From Streptomyces sp. NBC_00775 (GTDB lineage Bacteria; Actinomycetota; Actinomycetes; Streptomycetales; Streptomycetaceae), in assembly GCF_036347135.1 (NCBI RefSeq), contig NZ_CP108938.1, positions 3,968,001-4,032,000 of the forward strand: a stretch of 64,000 nucleotides of DNA, given 5' to 3'. Below are positions 25,943-34,634 of this stretch, piece by piece (position 1 is the first letter of the stretch; the number at the start of each line of letters is the position of its first letter). The notes beneath the pieces were generated by a model. The model searched no databases and was not told where the DNA came from. It saw nothing but the letters and a program-made list of their open reading frames with translations. Position numbers and translations under genes: made by a program.

Positions 25943-27522
25943 CCAAACCGCAGGACAAGCTCCGCGGCTGGGCCGCGGCGCGCAAGGCGATCCTGTCCGG
26001 TCTGCGCTTCACCAGCCTGCGACTGCGGCTGGTCGTGGTGTTCGGACTCGTCGCCCTCACGGCCGCCGTCTCGGCGTCGGGCATCGCGTACTGGCTCAAC
26101 CGCGAGGCCGTGCTGACGCGTACGCAGGACGCGGTGCTGCGCGACTTCCAGCAGGAGATGCGCAACCACGCGAGCATGCTGCCGGAGAATCCCGCACAGG
26201 ACGAACTCCAGCGCACGGCCGGTCAGATGGCCAACAGCAGCCAGCGCTTCAGCGTGCTCCTGGTCGCCCAGGACACCAACGGCAAGACCGTCGTCGGCAA
26301 CTCCGCGCTGGACACCTTCACGCTGGAGGACGTACCCAAGTCCCTCCAGAAGGCGGTGAACAGAAAGCAGCCGCTCTCCTCGAACAACAAGTCGGCGTAC
26401 CACCTGTACTGGCAGCGGATCACCGACCACGACAAGCCGTACCTGGTGGGCGGCGCGAAGGTGATCGGCGGCACGACGACCGGTTACATGCTCAAGTCCC
26501 TGGAGCCGGAGGCCAAAGACCTCAACTCCCTGGCCTGGTCACTCGGTATCGCGACCGGCCTCGCCCTGATCGGCTCGGCGCTGCTCGCGCAGGCCGCCGC
26601 GACCACGGTCCTCAAGCCGGTCCACCGCCTGGGCATCGCGGCCCGCCGCCTCGGCGAGGGCAAGCTGGACACCCGGCTGCGCGTGTCGGGTACGGACGAA
26701 CTCGCCGACCTCTCCCGTACGTTCAACCACACGGCGGAAGCTCTCGAAAAACGCGTGGACGACATGAGCGCGAGGGACGAGGCGTCCCGTCGCTTCGTCG
26801 CCGACATGTCGCACGAACTCCGTACGCCACTGACCGCGATCACCGCCGTGACGGAGATCCTGGAAGAGGAACTGGACGCGGAGACCGGCAGCGTCGACCC
26901 GATGATCGAACCGGCCGTACGCCTGGTCGTCAGCGAGACCCGCCGCCTCAACGACCTGGTCGAGAACCTGATGGAGGTCACCCGCTTCGACGCGGGCACC
27001 GCCCGTCTCGTGCTCGACGACGTGGACATCGCCGACCAGATCACCGCGTGCATCGACGCACGCGCCTGGCTGGACGCGGTGGACCTGGACGCCGAGCGCG
27101 GCGTCATGGTGCGCCTCGACCCGCGCCGCCTCGACGTGATCCTCGCGAACCTGATCGGCAACGCGCTCAAGCACGGCGGTTCACCGGTACGGGTCTCGGT
27201 GCGCAAGGAGGCCGACGCCCTGGTCATCGAGGTCCAGGACCACGGTCCCGGCATCCCCGAGGACGTCCTCCCGCACGTCTTCGACCGCTTCTACAAGGCG
27301 AGCGCGTCCCGCCCCCGCTCCGAGGGCAGCGGCCTGGGCCTGTCCATCGCCCTGGAGAACGCGCACATCCACGGCGGCGAGATCACGGCGGCGAACACGC
27401 CGAAGGGGGGCGCGGTCTTCACGCTGCGGCTGCCTCAGGACGCGTCGGAACTGATCGCCGACGACGGGCGCGACGAGAACGGAAACGGGAACGGGAACTG
27501 CACGGGGGGCACCGCCGGATGA
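25939..27522 (+). CDS. afsQ2: Sensor histidine kinase AfsQ2
   Basis: 527 aa, GTG start inside the stop of afsQ1. Helices at about residues 29-52 and 197-220 bracket an extracellular sensor domain of about 145 residues. A HAMP linker follows, then the H-box DMSHELRTPLTAI with phosphorylated His292. The ATPase domain has NLIGNALKHGG (N-box), VQDHGPGIPEDVLPHVFDRFYKA (G1/F) and SGLGLSIA (G2). The tail is Asn/Gly-rich. It phosphorylates AfsQ1 Asp52. Confidence 0.95.
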   Translation: MTKPQDKLRGWAAARKAILSGLRFTSLRLRLVVVFGLVALTAAVSASGIAYWLNREAVLTRTQDAVLRDFQQEMRNHASMLPENPAQDELQRTAGQMANSSQRFSVLLVAQDTNGKTVVGNSALDTFTLEDVPKSLQKAVNRKQPLSSNNKSAYHLYWQRITDHDKPYLVGGAKVIGGTTTGYMLKSLEPEAKDLNSLAWSLGIATGLALIGSALLAQAAATTVLKPVHRLGIAARRLGEGKLDTRLRVSGTDELADLSRTFNHTAEALEKRVDDMSARDEASRRFVADMSHELRTPLTAITAVTEILEEELDAETGSVDPMIEPAVRLVVSETRRLNDLVENLMEVTRFDAGTARLVLDDVDIADQITACIDARAWLDAVDLDAERGVMVRLDPRRLDVILANLIGNALKHGGSPVRVSVRKEADALVIEVQDHGPGIPEDVLPHVFDRFYKASASRPRSEGSGLGLSIALENAHIHGGEITAANTPKGGAVFTLRLPQDASELIADDGRDENGNGNGNCTGGTAG

Positions 27523-28160
27523 CCATCGCACGACCTCTCCGTCCGCGGGGTGTACGGCCCTGGCTGGCCGTCCCGCTGGCCGTCCCGCTGCTCGCCGTAC
27601 TGCTCGCGGGCTGCGGCATCCGTTCCACCCAGGTACCGACGGACTTCGGCCCGGCGCCCTCCCTCGTCCCCTGTGCCCTCTCCGGCCCTGACATCTCCAC
27701 CCAGTCCTCCCGGGGCGTTCCCGTCCAGGTGTTCCTGCTGTGTTCCGGGCAGCTCGTGACCGTCGACCGCTCGGTGCGCATTCCGGACGGTACGGCGGAG
27801 GCGGCGCGGCGGGTTCTGGTGGCTCAGGGGCTTCTCGACGAGCTCGCCGAGACGCCCTCCGCTACGGAGCGGCAGGGTGGGTACACGACGAACGTGCGCG
27901 GCGGCATGACGGTCAGCGGGCCCAGCGACAAGGACCCCGAGGACACCCTCCGGCTGAGCACTCCGCCGGAGAACCTCACGTCCGCCGCCCTGGCCCAGAT
28001 CATCTGCACCTTCTCCGACTCCGCCGCGGCCCGCGACGACGGCTCCGTCATCCTCGGCGGCCCCGCCCCGTCCCCCCTCCGCAGCTACGAGTGCACCCCC
28101 GAGGTCCGCTCCGCCCCCGCCACGAAGTCCCCACCGTCCACGTCGGTGAACGGCTCGTAG
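27519..28160 (+). CDS. afsQ3: Lipoprotein of the afsQ operon (AfsQ3-like)
   Basis: 213 aa, ATG overlapping the afsQ2 stop by 4 nt. A lipoprotein signal peptide with lipobox LLAGC puts Cys near residue 31 as the lipidated residue. The mature part is predicted extracellular, with VPVQVFLLCSGQLVTVDRSVRIPDGTAEAARRVL resembling GerMN-like/anti-sigma-associated lipoproteins, and a Ser/Thr/Pro tail. Strict coupling to afsQ1-afsQ2 suggests it modulates the sensor. It ends 6 nt before composite repeat copy C, which likely ends the operon transcript. Confidence 0.85.
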   Translation: MTIARPLRPRGVRPWLAVPLAVPLLAVLLAGCGIRSTQVPTDFGPAPSLVPCALSGPDISTQSSRGVPVQVFLLCSGQLVTVDRSVRIPDGTAEAARRVLVAQGLLDELAETPSATERQGGYTTNVRGGMTVSGPSDKDPEDTLRLSTPPENLTSAALAQIICTFSDSAAARDDGSVILGGPAPSPLRSYECTPEVRSAPATKSPPSTSVNGS

Positions 28161-28166
28161 CCTTTT

Positions 28167-28372
28167 TCGCCCCCGCCGCCCCTACCCGTCCCATCCCGTT
28201 CCTGGGGCTCCGCCCCAGACCCCGGGGGTGGGTTCTTTGGCTGCGGGTGGGTGGGGGCTTGTCGCGCAGTTCCCCGCGCCCCTGAAGGCGCGGGGAACTG
28301 CGCAATCTTTTAGGGGGGTCTGGGGGCGCAGCCCCCAGGAACGGATGGGACGGGTAGGGGCGGCGGGGGCGA
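28167..28372. repeat. Composite palindromic intergenic repeat, copy C
   Basis: The clearest copy. A 30-bp end sequence (28167-28196, starting TCGCCCCCGCCGCCCCTACC) returns as its exact complement at 28343-28372. Inside are CTGGGG hairpins and the GCGCAGTTCCCCGCG / CGCGGGGAACTGCGC hairpin near 28264-28302. It lies between afsQ3 and the VanZ gene. Confidence 0.85.
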
Positions 28373-28454
28373 AAACCTCCCAGCCGGAACCGATCGTGCC
28401 GGAGCCCGCGTCTTGGGGGGCGTGCAGCGTCAAGGCTCAGACGGCGGCAGTGCC

Positions 28455-28973
28455 GTGACCCGCGTCCGTGTGGCAGGAGGTGTCCTCCTCGTCGCACACC
28501 TCGCGCTCGTCGCCTGGATCACACTGCGCCCCCTGGACGTCCCCTGGGTGAGCGCCGCCAACCTGCGGCCGTTCGCCGGCATCAGAGCCGACCTCGCGCT
28601 GGGCCCACAGGAGGCGGCCCGCCGCATCGCAGAGGGCCTGGGCCTCCTCGCCCCGCTGGGCGTCCTGCTCCCCATGGCGGGCGGCAAGCTCGCCGCCTCC
28701 CCCCTCGGCTCCCTCCTCCGCACGGTCGCCGCGGGCGCCCTGCTCTCACTGGGCATCGAGCTCCTGCAGACCGGCGTCCCCGGCCAGGTAGTGGACGTCG
28801 ACTCACTGCTGCTCAACACGGTCGGCGTGGCCCTGGCACACCTGGCGATCGTGCCCGCCCTCAGGGCCGGGCTACGCCGCCGGGCCGAGACCCGACGCCG
28901 CGCGGCCCTCCCCCGGGAGGACGCGGCTCAGGGTCGGACCCCGACGATTCCCAGGGTCGGGATCGCACCGTAG
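28455..28973 (+). CDS. VanZ-like membrane protein
   Basis: 172 aa from GTG at 28455; the ribosome site is weak, and a GTG at 28422 is an alternative. Hydrophobic helices near residues 8-22, 55-75, 85-105 and 115-135 with the VanZ pattern: TLRPLDVP after helix 1, GLLAPLGVLLP, and SLGIELLQTGVPGQVVDVDSLLLNTVGVALA, the SxxIEXXQ...R/D-VDD-ll-NtlGa signature. VanZ proteins are linked to glycopeptide tolerance or envelope functions, but most are uncharacterised. A basic, disordered tail follows. Confidence 0.82.
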   Translation: MTRVRVAGGVLLVAHLALVAWITLRPLDVPWVSAANLRPFAGIRADLALGPQEAARRIAEGLGLLAPLGVLLPMAGGKLAASPLGSLLRTVAAGALLSLGIELLQTGVPGQVVDVDSLLLNTVGVALAHLAIVPALRAGLRRRAETRRRAALPREDAAQGRTPTIPRVGIAP

Positions 28974-29165
28974 AGCGACGCTTGGCCCACTTCGTCCCCG
29001 TAGCGTTGAAGACATCGAAGACGACATCGCAGACGGCACCGCAGACGACATCGACATCGGCGAAGACCGCGATGACGAACGCGCTGACGAACGCGATGAA
29101 GGCATCGATCAAGACGACTCAGCCGGACTCACCGGCCTTCAACCACGGTTCGCGAAGGAGCCACC
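28974..29165. repeat. GACGAC/ATCG low-complexity stretch before the PspC gene
   Basis: A 100-nt run of GAC, ATC and GAA triplets. One frame reads a very acidic peptide (VEDIEDDIADGTADDIDIGE) that ends in the TGA overlapping the pspC-like start, but it has no in-frame start codon that I can find. Confidence 0.5.
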
Positions 29166-29366
29166 ATGACCGCCCTTGCCCGCCCCACCAACGGCCGCAT
29201 GATCGGCGGAGTGTGCGCAGCGCTGGCACGGCGCTTCGGCACCTCCGCGACCACGATGCGCGTGATCTTCGTGATCTCCTGCCTGCTCCCTGGCCCGCAG
29301 TTCCTGCTGTACATAGCCCTGTGGATCCTGTTCCCGTCCGAGGACAAGGCCCGCACGGCCTGGTGA
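29166..29366 (+). CDS. Small PspC-domain membrane protein
   Basis: 66 aa, ATG with AAGGAG upstream. The sequence LARPTNGRMIGGVCAALARRFGTSATTMRVIFVISCLLPGPQFLLYIALWILFPSE is a complete PspC domain: Gly-Val-Cys helix, Arg-Val-Ile helix and a final Trp-Ile-Leu-Phe-Pro. Single-domain PspC proteins are common in actinomycetes and are linked to membrane stress. No partner gene is adjacent. Confidence 0.92.
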   Translation: MTALARPTNGRMIGGVCAALARRFGTSATTMRVIFVISCLLPGPQFLLYIALWILFPSEDKARTAW

Positions 29367-29449
29367 GGCACGGCTCCCGCGGCTGAACGCGCCGGTGGGG
29401 CGCATCCCAACCAGGGTGCGCCCCACCGGCGTTCGTACAGACGGCGGCC

Positions 29450-29803
29450 TCAGCCGAGCGGCAGCCCGTTCACCGGCAGACCGTGCGTCGGCAGCCCCTT
29501 CAGCGGCAGCCCGCCGAGCAGCCCGGCCACGGGCGCGGTCGGCCCGTCGGCGAGCACCTTCGCGGCGACCGGCTGGGCCGCGGCCACACCCGCGCCGAGC
29601 GCGCCCTGGCCCTGGGCGAGCGCCTCACCGGCACCCGGCAGCGCCTTGGCGACGTTCTCCGCCGGCAGCGTGTGGGTGACGGTGTCCAGCGCCGTGGCGG
29701 TGTCCGGTACAGCCGGCGCGGCGTTCGCGGCACCCGCGCCAACAGCGGCGAAGGCGGCACCGAGAGCGGCGACACCGAGAGTCTTGGCAGCAGACTGCTT
29801 CAT
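29450..29803 (-). CDS. Small secreted protein with Leu-Pro-Gly-rich tail
   Basis: 117 aa from ATG at 29803. Signal peptide KQSAAKTLGVAALGAAFAAVGAGAANA, cleaved at ANA-AP. The mature chain is Ala/Pro/Leu-rich with no cysteine, and ends in a degenerate pentapeptide-like repeat, GLPLKGLPTHGLPVNGLPLG (unit GLPxx, four copies). It resembles the secreted protein at 22692 in size and composition. Function unknown; wall or sheath association is a guess. Confidence 0.78.
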   Translation of the reverse strand: MKQSAAKTLGVAALGAAFAAVGAGAANAAPAVPDTATALDTVTHTLPAENVAKALPGAGEALAQGQGALGAGVAAAQPVAAKVLADGPTAPVAGLLGGLPLKGLPTHGLPVNGLPLG

Positions 29804-29945
29804 TTTGAATGCGTCCTTGGATCCGTGAGACGGGGAGGTGAGCGGTCCAAAACCGTAAACATGCAAAGCCACCCTCCGCAAACATCAAAAAGCGGCCGAG
29901 TCATGGAGAATGAGTGAAGACCCGACCGCTTCCCGACCCCTCCGA

Positions 29946-31133
29946 TCAGGCGTGATCCCCCACAGACCCGCTGGTGGAAGCGGTCTGCTGGAACAGCCAT
30001 TCGGACTTCAGCTCGGCATATCCAGGCTTGATGACGTCATTGATCATCGCCAGTCGTTCATCGAAAGGAATGAATGCTGACTTCATAGCATTGACCGAGA
30101 ACCACTGCATGTCGTCGAGCGTGTAATCGAATGCCTCGACAAGGTGCTCGAATTCGCGACTCATGCTGGTCCCCGACATGAGCCGATTATCCGTATTCAC
30201 GGTCGCCCGGAAATGCAGCCGACGCAGCAGCCCGATGGGATGGGCGGCGTAGGAGTCGGCGGCGCCGGTCTGGAGGTTCGAGCTGGGGCACAGCTCCAGC
30301 GGGATGCGCTTGTCGCGCACGTACGAGGCGAGCCGGCCGAGCTTCACCGAGCCGTCCTCGAGGACCTGGATGTCGTCGATGATCCGCACGCCGTGGCCGA
30401 GCCGGTCGGCGCCGCACCACTGGAGCGCCTGCCAGATGGACGGCAGCCCGAAGGCCTCACCGGCGTGGATGGTGAAGTGGTTGTTCTCGCGCTTGAGGTA
30501 CTCGAACGCGTCGAGGTGCCGGGTGGGCGGGAAGCCGGCCTCGGCACCGGCGATGTCGAAGCCGACGACGCCCAGGTCCCGGTACCGGTTGGCGAGTTCC
30601 GCGATCTCCAGGGCGCGCGCCGCGTGCCGCATGGCGGTGAGCAGCGCACCGATCCGGATCCGGTGGCCGCTCTCCCTGGCCCGCCGTTCCCCTTCCCTGA
30701 AGCCCTCGTTGACCGCCTCGACGACCTCTTCGAGGGTGAGCCCGGCTTCCAGGTGCTGCTCGGGGGCGTACCGGACCTCGGCGTAGACGACACCGTCCTC
30801 GGCGAGGTCCTCGGCGCACTCGGCGGCGACCCGGACGAGGGCTTCACGGGTCTGCATGACGGCACAGGTGTGGGCGAAGGTCTCCAGGTACCGCTCCAGG
30901 GAACCGGAGTCCGCGGCCTCACGGAACCAGATGCCGAGCTTGTCGGGATCGGTCTCGGGGAGGCTGGAGTTGGGGGCACCGCCCACGCCGTTAAGGCTGT
31001 GGGGGACCGTTTCCTGGGCGAGTTCGACGATCGTCCCGGGGCGCAGGCCCCCGTCGAGGTGATCGTGCAGCAGGACCTTGGGTGCCCGGCGGATCTGTTC
31101 CCAGCTCGGGGTGTTGGGGATCTGGCTCGTCAT
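29946..31133 (-). CDS. add: Adenosine deaminase
   Basis: 395 aa, ATG start. It hydrolyses (deoxy)adenosine to (deoxy)inosine, the substrate of PNP. Zinc and catalytic residues are visible: [14 protein letters not shown] near residue 22 (HxH), [18 protein letters not shown] (His and catalytic Glu), DRLGHGVRI (His), and [10 protein letters not shown] (Asp). Length is close to other Streptomyces Add proteins. The nucleoside palindrome lies 16 nt upstream of the start. Divergent from the hydrolase gene at 31247. Confidence 0.95.
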   Translation of the reverse strand: MTSQIPNTPSWEQIRRAPKVLLHDHLDGGLRPGTIVELAQETVPHSLNGVGGAPNSSLPETDPDKLGIWFREAADSGSLERYLETFAHTCAVMQTREALVRVAAECAEDLAEDGVVYAEVRYAPEQHLEAGLTLEEVVEAVNEGFREGERRARESGHRIRIGALLTAMRHAARALEIAELANRYRDLGVVGFDIAGAEAGFPPTRHLDAFEYLKRENNHFTIHAGEAFGLPSIWQALQWCGADRLGHGVRIIDDIQVLEDGSVKLGRLASYVRDKRIPLELCPSSNLQTGAADSYAAHPIGLLRRLHFRATVNTDNRLMSGTSMSREFEHLVEAFDYTLDDMQWFSVNAMKSAFIPFDERLAMINDVIKPGYAELKSEWLFQQTASTSGSVGDHA

Positions 31134-31149
31134 TTTCGCACTGTACGCC

Positions 31150-31161
31150 CTACGCGCGTAG
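31150..31161. promoter_or_regulatory. Predicted nucleoside-regulon operator, add
   Basis: CTACGCGCGTAG, 16 nt before the add start. It is also 85 nt upstream of the divergent hydrolase gene. Confidence 0.75.
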
Positions 31162-31246
31162 ATCTCCTGTTGGACGGATCCGTCGATATGTAACGGTGAC
31201 CGTGCGGACGGGTGGCGTACACCGACGCTTCTGACACTGTTCTGTC

Positions 31247-32008
31247 ATGGCACAGCAAGCGACGCCGGTTCGCAGGGCCCGGCTGGGGAGGGCGCTCGGC
31301 CCGGAGCCGACGACGGTCAACGGAGTGGTTCTGCTGCTCCCGGGCGGCGAGGAGACCTCGGCCCGAAGACCGTCCCCGATGATGGCAACCGCCTCCGTAC
31401 GCGCGTTGGGACGCCGCCTCACCCGCACGGGACGCGCGGAAGGCCTGGTCACCCACGTGGTGCACTACCGGTTCCGGGGCTGGAACGGCAGCGAGGCGCA
31501 TCTGGCGCGCGACGCGTCCTGGGCGGCCGACGAGGTCGTACGCCGCTATGGAGACGTTCCGGTATGCCTGGCCGGAGTGGACATGGGCGGCCGGGCGGCG
31601 CTGCGCGCGGGCGGTCACACGGCCGTCAACTCCGTACTGGCGCTGGCCCCTTGGCTGCCCGAGGAGGACATGGCGGCGCCACCCGAACCGGTGAAACAAC
31701 TGGCGGGGCGAAGGGTGCTGATCGTGCACGGCACGAACGACGAGCGCACCGACCCGGAGTTGTCCTTCCGGCTCGCGGCGCGGGCGAAGAAAGCGAACCG
31801 GGACATCTGCCGGTTCGAGGTTCACTCCGACGGGCACGGGCTATATCAGCACCGGGGCGAAGTGCATGCGCTGGCGGAGGACTTCGTGATGGGCACGTTG
31901 TTCGGGCGCAACTTGTCGCGCCCTTTGGAGGATGCGTTGGCTGCGCCGCCGCCGTTGGGGCTGCGGATGCCGCTTGCTTCTGGGTTCGGGAAGGCTTTGC
32001 GTCGATAG
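31247..32008 (+). CDS. Alpha/beta-hydrolase fold protein
   Basis: 253 aa, ATG start with no clear ribosome site. Fold markers: strand VNGVVLLLPGGEE, nucleophile elbow CLAGVDMGGRAALRA near residue 107-120, ALAPWLPEED, GRRVLIVHGTNDERTDP (acid Asp), and EVHSDGHGL (His). The elbow has Asp where Ser normally sits (G-x-S-x-G reads G-V-D-M-G). Asp nucleophiles occur in dehalogenases and epoxide hydrolases, so catalysis may differ or be lost. Location opposite add hints at a link with nucleoside metabolism, but there is no direct evidence. Confidence 0.8.
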   Translation: MAQQATPVRRARLGRALGPEPTTVNGVVLLLPGGEETSARRPSPMMATASVRALGRRLTRTGRAEGLVTHVVHYRFRGWNGSEAHLARDASWAADEVVRRYGDVPVCLAGVDMGGRAALRAGGHTAVNSVLALAPWLPEEDMAAPPEPVKQLAGRRVLIVHGTNDERTDPELSFRLAARAKKANRDICRFEVHSDGHGLYQHRGEVHALAEDFVMGTLFGRNLSRPLEDALAAPPPLGLRMPLASGFGKALRR

Positions 32009-32035
32009 GCCGTGTGTCGTCTGCGGGATGGCGGG

Positions 32036-32096
32036 GGCTTGTCGCGCCCACGCGGCGGAGCCGCACATGTCACAGCCCCGCGCCCCTGAGGGGCGC
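32036..32096. repeat. Intergenic repeat, second type (copy 2)
   Basis: Reads as the inverse of the 8998 element: GCGGCGGAGCCGCACATG, then CACAGCCCCGCGCCCC. It fills the convergent gap between the hydrolase and LysR genes and could act as a terminator. Confidence 0.6.
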
Positions 32097-32107
32097 TCCT
32101 GGCGTCG

Positions 32108-33061
32108 TCAGTCCGGAAGCAGATGCCCCCTCCTGGACAGCAGGAACTTCTTGAAGGCGGCTACTGGCGGGGTGTCCGGGTGGCCGTCCAGCCAGGCCAC
32201 GCCGATTTCACGTACCGCTCGTGGGGCGGTGACCGTGAGCTCGACAACTCCTGGGCGGGCGACGGCCGGTGGCGGGAGGAGGGCAACCCCCAGGCCCGCC
32301 GCCACAAGGCCTCGCAGGGTCTCGGCCTCTTCGCCCTCGAAAGCGATGCGGGGCTTGAAGCCTGCCTCCTGGCACAGGTCGTCGGTGATGCGGCGCATGC
32401 CGTAGCCGGGTTCCAGGGTCACGAAGGTCTCGTCGGCGGCTTCGGCCAGGCGGATGCGTTTGCGGGCGGCGAGGCGGTGGTCGGCCGGTACGACGAGGCG
32501 GAGTTTCTGCTCGTCGAGGCGGCGGCCCACCAGGTCGGGCGCGTCCGGCACGGGCGAGGTGAGGCACAGGTCCAACTCGCCCGAGCGGAGCCGCTCCAGC
32601 ATCGCCTCGCCGTAGTTCTGGACGAGGCTGAAGCGGACCCGGGGGTGATCGGCGCGGAAGGCGCGGATCAGGCCGGGGACGGTCTCCGAACCCATGGTGT
32701 GCAGAAAGCCGAACGCGACCTTGCCGGTGGCCGGGTCGGCGTCGGCGCGTACCTCGTCGGCGGCACGCTCGATCTCGGCGAGGGCACGCTCGACGGAGGA
32801 GAGGAACGTCCGTCCCGCGGCCGTGAGCGAGACGGTCCGCCCTCTGCGCGCGAACAGGTCGACGCCCAGGTCCTGTTCGAGGCGGACCATGGCCCGCGAC
32901 AGCGTGGACTGCGGGACCTGCATCTCCTGCGCGGCCCGGGTGACGTGCTCGGTGCGGGCGACGCCGGCGAAGTACGCGAGGCGCGGGGCGAGCACCGCGA
33001 CAATGTCTTCTGTGTCACTGGACGGTGACAGGTGAGCTTCTGACCTCTGCTGATGCACCAT
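32108..33061 (-). CDS. LysR-family transcriptional regulator
   Basis: 317 aa from ATG at 33061. N-terminal HTH is unusual only in its lead (LAPRLAYFAGVARTEHVTRAAQEMQVPQSTLSRAMVRLEQDLGVDLFARRGRTVSLTAAG), followed by a periplasmic-binding-protein-like effector domain (VAFGFLHTMGSETVPGLIRAFRADHP; GELDLCLTSPVPD). It is divergent from an MFS exporter gene with 63 nt between starts, so it most likely controls that gene. The gap holds T/A-rich half-sites around CCATGCATTGG. Confidence 0.92.
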   Translation of the reverse strand: MVHQQRSEAHLSPSSDTEDIVAVLAPRLAYFAGVARTEHVTRAAQEMQVPQSTLSRAMVRLEQDLGVDLFARRGRTVSLTAAGRTFLSSVERALAEIERAADEVRADADPATGKVAFGFLHTMGSETVPGLIRAFRADHPRVRFSLVQNYGEAMLERLRSGELDLCLTSPVPDAPDLVGRRLDEQKLRLVVPADHRLAARKRIRLAEAADETFVTLEPGYGMRRITDDLCQEAGFKPRIAFEGEEAETLRGLVAAGLGVALLPPPAVARPGVVELTVTAPRAVREIGVAWLDGHPDTPPVAAFKKFLLSRRGHLLPD

Positions 33062-33124
33062 GGGAACGATTATGGCGATTCCATGCATTGGACGGATGAG
33101 CGGTGGGGTCCTTAGGTTCGGGAC

Positions 33125-34438
33125 ATGCCTTCCGCCAGTACCGAGGCGTCCACCACCGTGGGCGCCGTCCCGTCCGTTCCCGCCGCCGCTTCAGCCGCCG
33201 CCTCCGTCGCCGTCAGCGATGCCGACTCCCGTATGGCCCCGGGCGGGCCCGGCTACCGCCGGATGAGTTTCGCCCTCTTCTTCGCGGGTGTCGCGACCTT
33301 CGCGCTTCTCTACTCCACGCAGGCCCTCCTGCCGCTCGTTTCCTCGGACTTCGGGGTCAGCGCGAGCGAGGCGAGCTGGACGGTGTCGGCCGCGACGGGT
33401 GCGCTGGCGCTCTTCGTCCTCCCGATGAGCGCGCTGTCGGAGCGTTTCGGACGGCGTACGTTGATGACGGCGTCCCTGGTGATCGCCGTGACGGTCGGTC
33501 TGCTGGTCCCCTTCGCCCCGTCGATCGGCGCGCTGGTCGCGCTGCGGGCGGTGCAGGGCGCGGCGCTGGCCGGGCTTCCGGCGTCGGCGACGGCGTATCT
33601 GGCGGAGGAGGTCCGCCCCAAGGCCCTGATCACGGCGATCGGTCTCTTCGTCGCGGGCAACAGCGTCGGCGGGATGAGCGGTCGGGTCATTACCGGCTGG
33701 GTCGCGCAGGAGTGGGGCTGGCGGGTGGCCGTCGGCACGATCGGGCTGATCGCGGTGGCTTGCGCGGTGGCCTTCCGGCTTCTCCTCCCGGCGCCCCGGC
33801 ACTTCACGCCGGGCTCGCTGCGGCCGCGGGTGCTGGCCCGGACGGTCCGCGGTCACCTCGCGAATCCGCTGCTGTGCCGGCTGTACGCGATCGGTGCGCT
33901 CTTCATGACGGTGTTCGGCGGGGTCTACACGGTCATCGGCTACCGGCTGACCGAGGCCCCGTTCTCGCTCCCCCAGGGCATCATCGGCTCGGTCTTCCTG
34001 GTCTATCTCGTCGGTACGGTGTCGGCGTCGACGGCGGGCCGGCTGGTCGCCCGCATGGGCCGCCGCGGCTCCCTCTACCTGGCGGGCGGCACGACGACCT
34101 CGGGCCTGCTCCTCTCGCTGGCCGACTCGCTGATCCTGGTCCTGCTCGGTCTGGTCCTGATCACCGCGGGCTTCTTCGCGGGGCACGCGGTCGCTTCTTC
34201 CTCGGTGAGTCACACCGCGCAGGAGGGGCGGGCGCAGGCGTCGGCGCTCTATCAGTCGGCGTACTACGTCGGGTCCAGTGCCGGCAGCACGCTCGGTGCG
34301 GTGGCGTTCCACTCGGGGGGCTGGGCGGGCACGGTGACGCTCGGTCTGCTCGCGGTCCTCGGCGTCGTGTCCATCACGGTGTTCGGCTCCCACGCGGCCC
34401 GAGCCCAGTCCCGCCGCAACCCGGCCCTGGCCCACTGA
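33125..34438 (+). CDS. MFS transporter
   Basis: 437 aa, ATG. A Ser/Ala/Val-rich cytoplasmic head of about 45 residues precedes 12 predicted helices. Motif A (MSALSERFGRRTLMT) lies between helices 2 and 3, and LRAVQGAALAGLPASATAYLAEE carries the helix-4 Arg. These belong to drug or metabolite exporters of the 12-helix DHA/YnfM-like type. The substrate is unknown. Regulation by the divergent LysR protein is probable. The composite repeat D begins 10 nt after the stop. Confidence 0.92.
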   Translation: MPSASTEASTTVGAVPSVPAAASAAASVAVSDADSRMAPGGPGYRRMSFALFFAGVATFALLYSTQALLPLVSSDFGVSASEASWTVSAATGALALFVLPMSALSERFGRRTLMTASLVIAVTVGLLVPFAPSIGALVALRAVQGAALAGLPASATAYLAEEVRPKALITAIGLFVAGNSVGGMSGRVITGWVAQEWGWRVAVGTIGLIAVACAVAFRLLLPAPRHFTPGSLRPRVLARTVRGHLANPLLCRLYAIGALFMTVFGGVYTVIGYRLTEAPFSLPQGIIGSVFLVYLVGTVSASTAGRLVARMGRRGSLYLAGGTTTSGLLLSLADSLILVLLGLVLITAGFFAGHAVASSSVSHTAQEGRAQASALYQSAYYVGSSAGSTLGAVAFHSGGWAGTVTLGLLAVLGVVSITVFGSHAARAQSRRNPALAH

Positions 34439-34447
34439 CGGCGTTCT

Positions 34448-34634
34448 TCGCCCCCGCCGCCCCTACCCGTCCCATCCCGCTCCTGGGGGCTGCGCCCCCA
34501 GACCCCCAAAAGATTGCGCAGTTCCCCGCGCCCCTTTTAGGGGCGCGGGGAACTGCGCAATCTTTTGGACCAGCCCCCACGGGGTCTGGGGCGGAGCCCC
34601 GGAAGGATGGGACGGGTAGGGGCGGCGGGGGCGA
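34448..34634. repeat. Composite palindromic intergenic repeat, copy D
   Basis: 30-bp end at 34448-34477 and its exact complement at 34605-34634. The central hairpin at 34508-34566 pairs AAAAGATTGCGCAGTTCCCC onward with its complement across a short loop. The gene-free stretch 34439-34760 holds this element plus the sigma-factor promoter. Confidence 0.85.

Noticed and set aside
28982..29386. ORF of 134 codons starting in the triplet-repeat region
   Set aside because: Out of frame with the PspC gene and made of low-complexity Thr/Lys/Ser; the pspC-like ORF at 29166 has the ribosome site and domain.
31396..31408. GTACGCGCGTTG inside the hydrolase gene as a further regulon site
   Set aside because: Only 10 of 12 positions match, it is inside coding sequence and not before any start.
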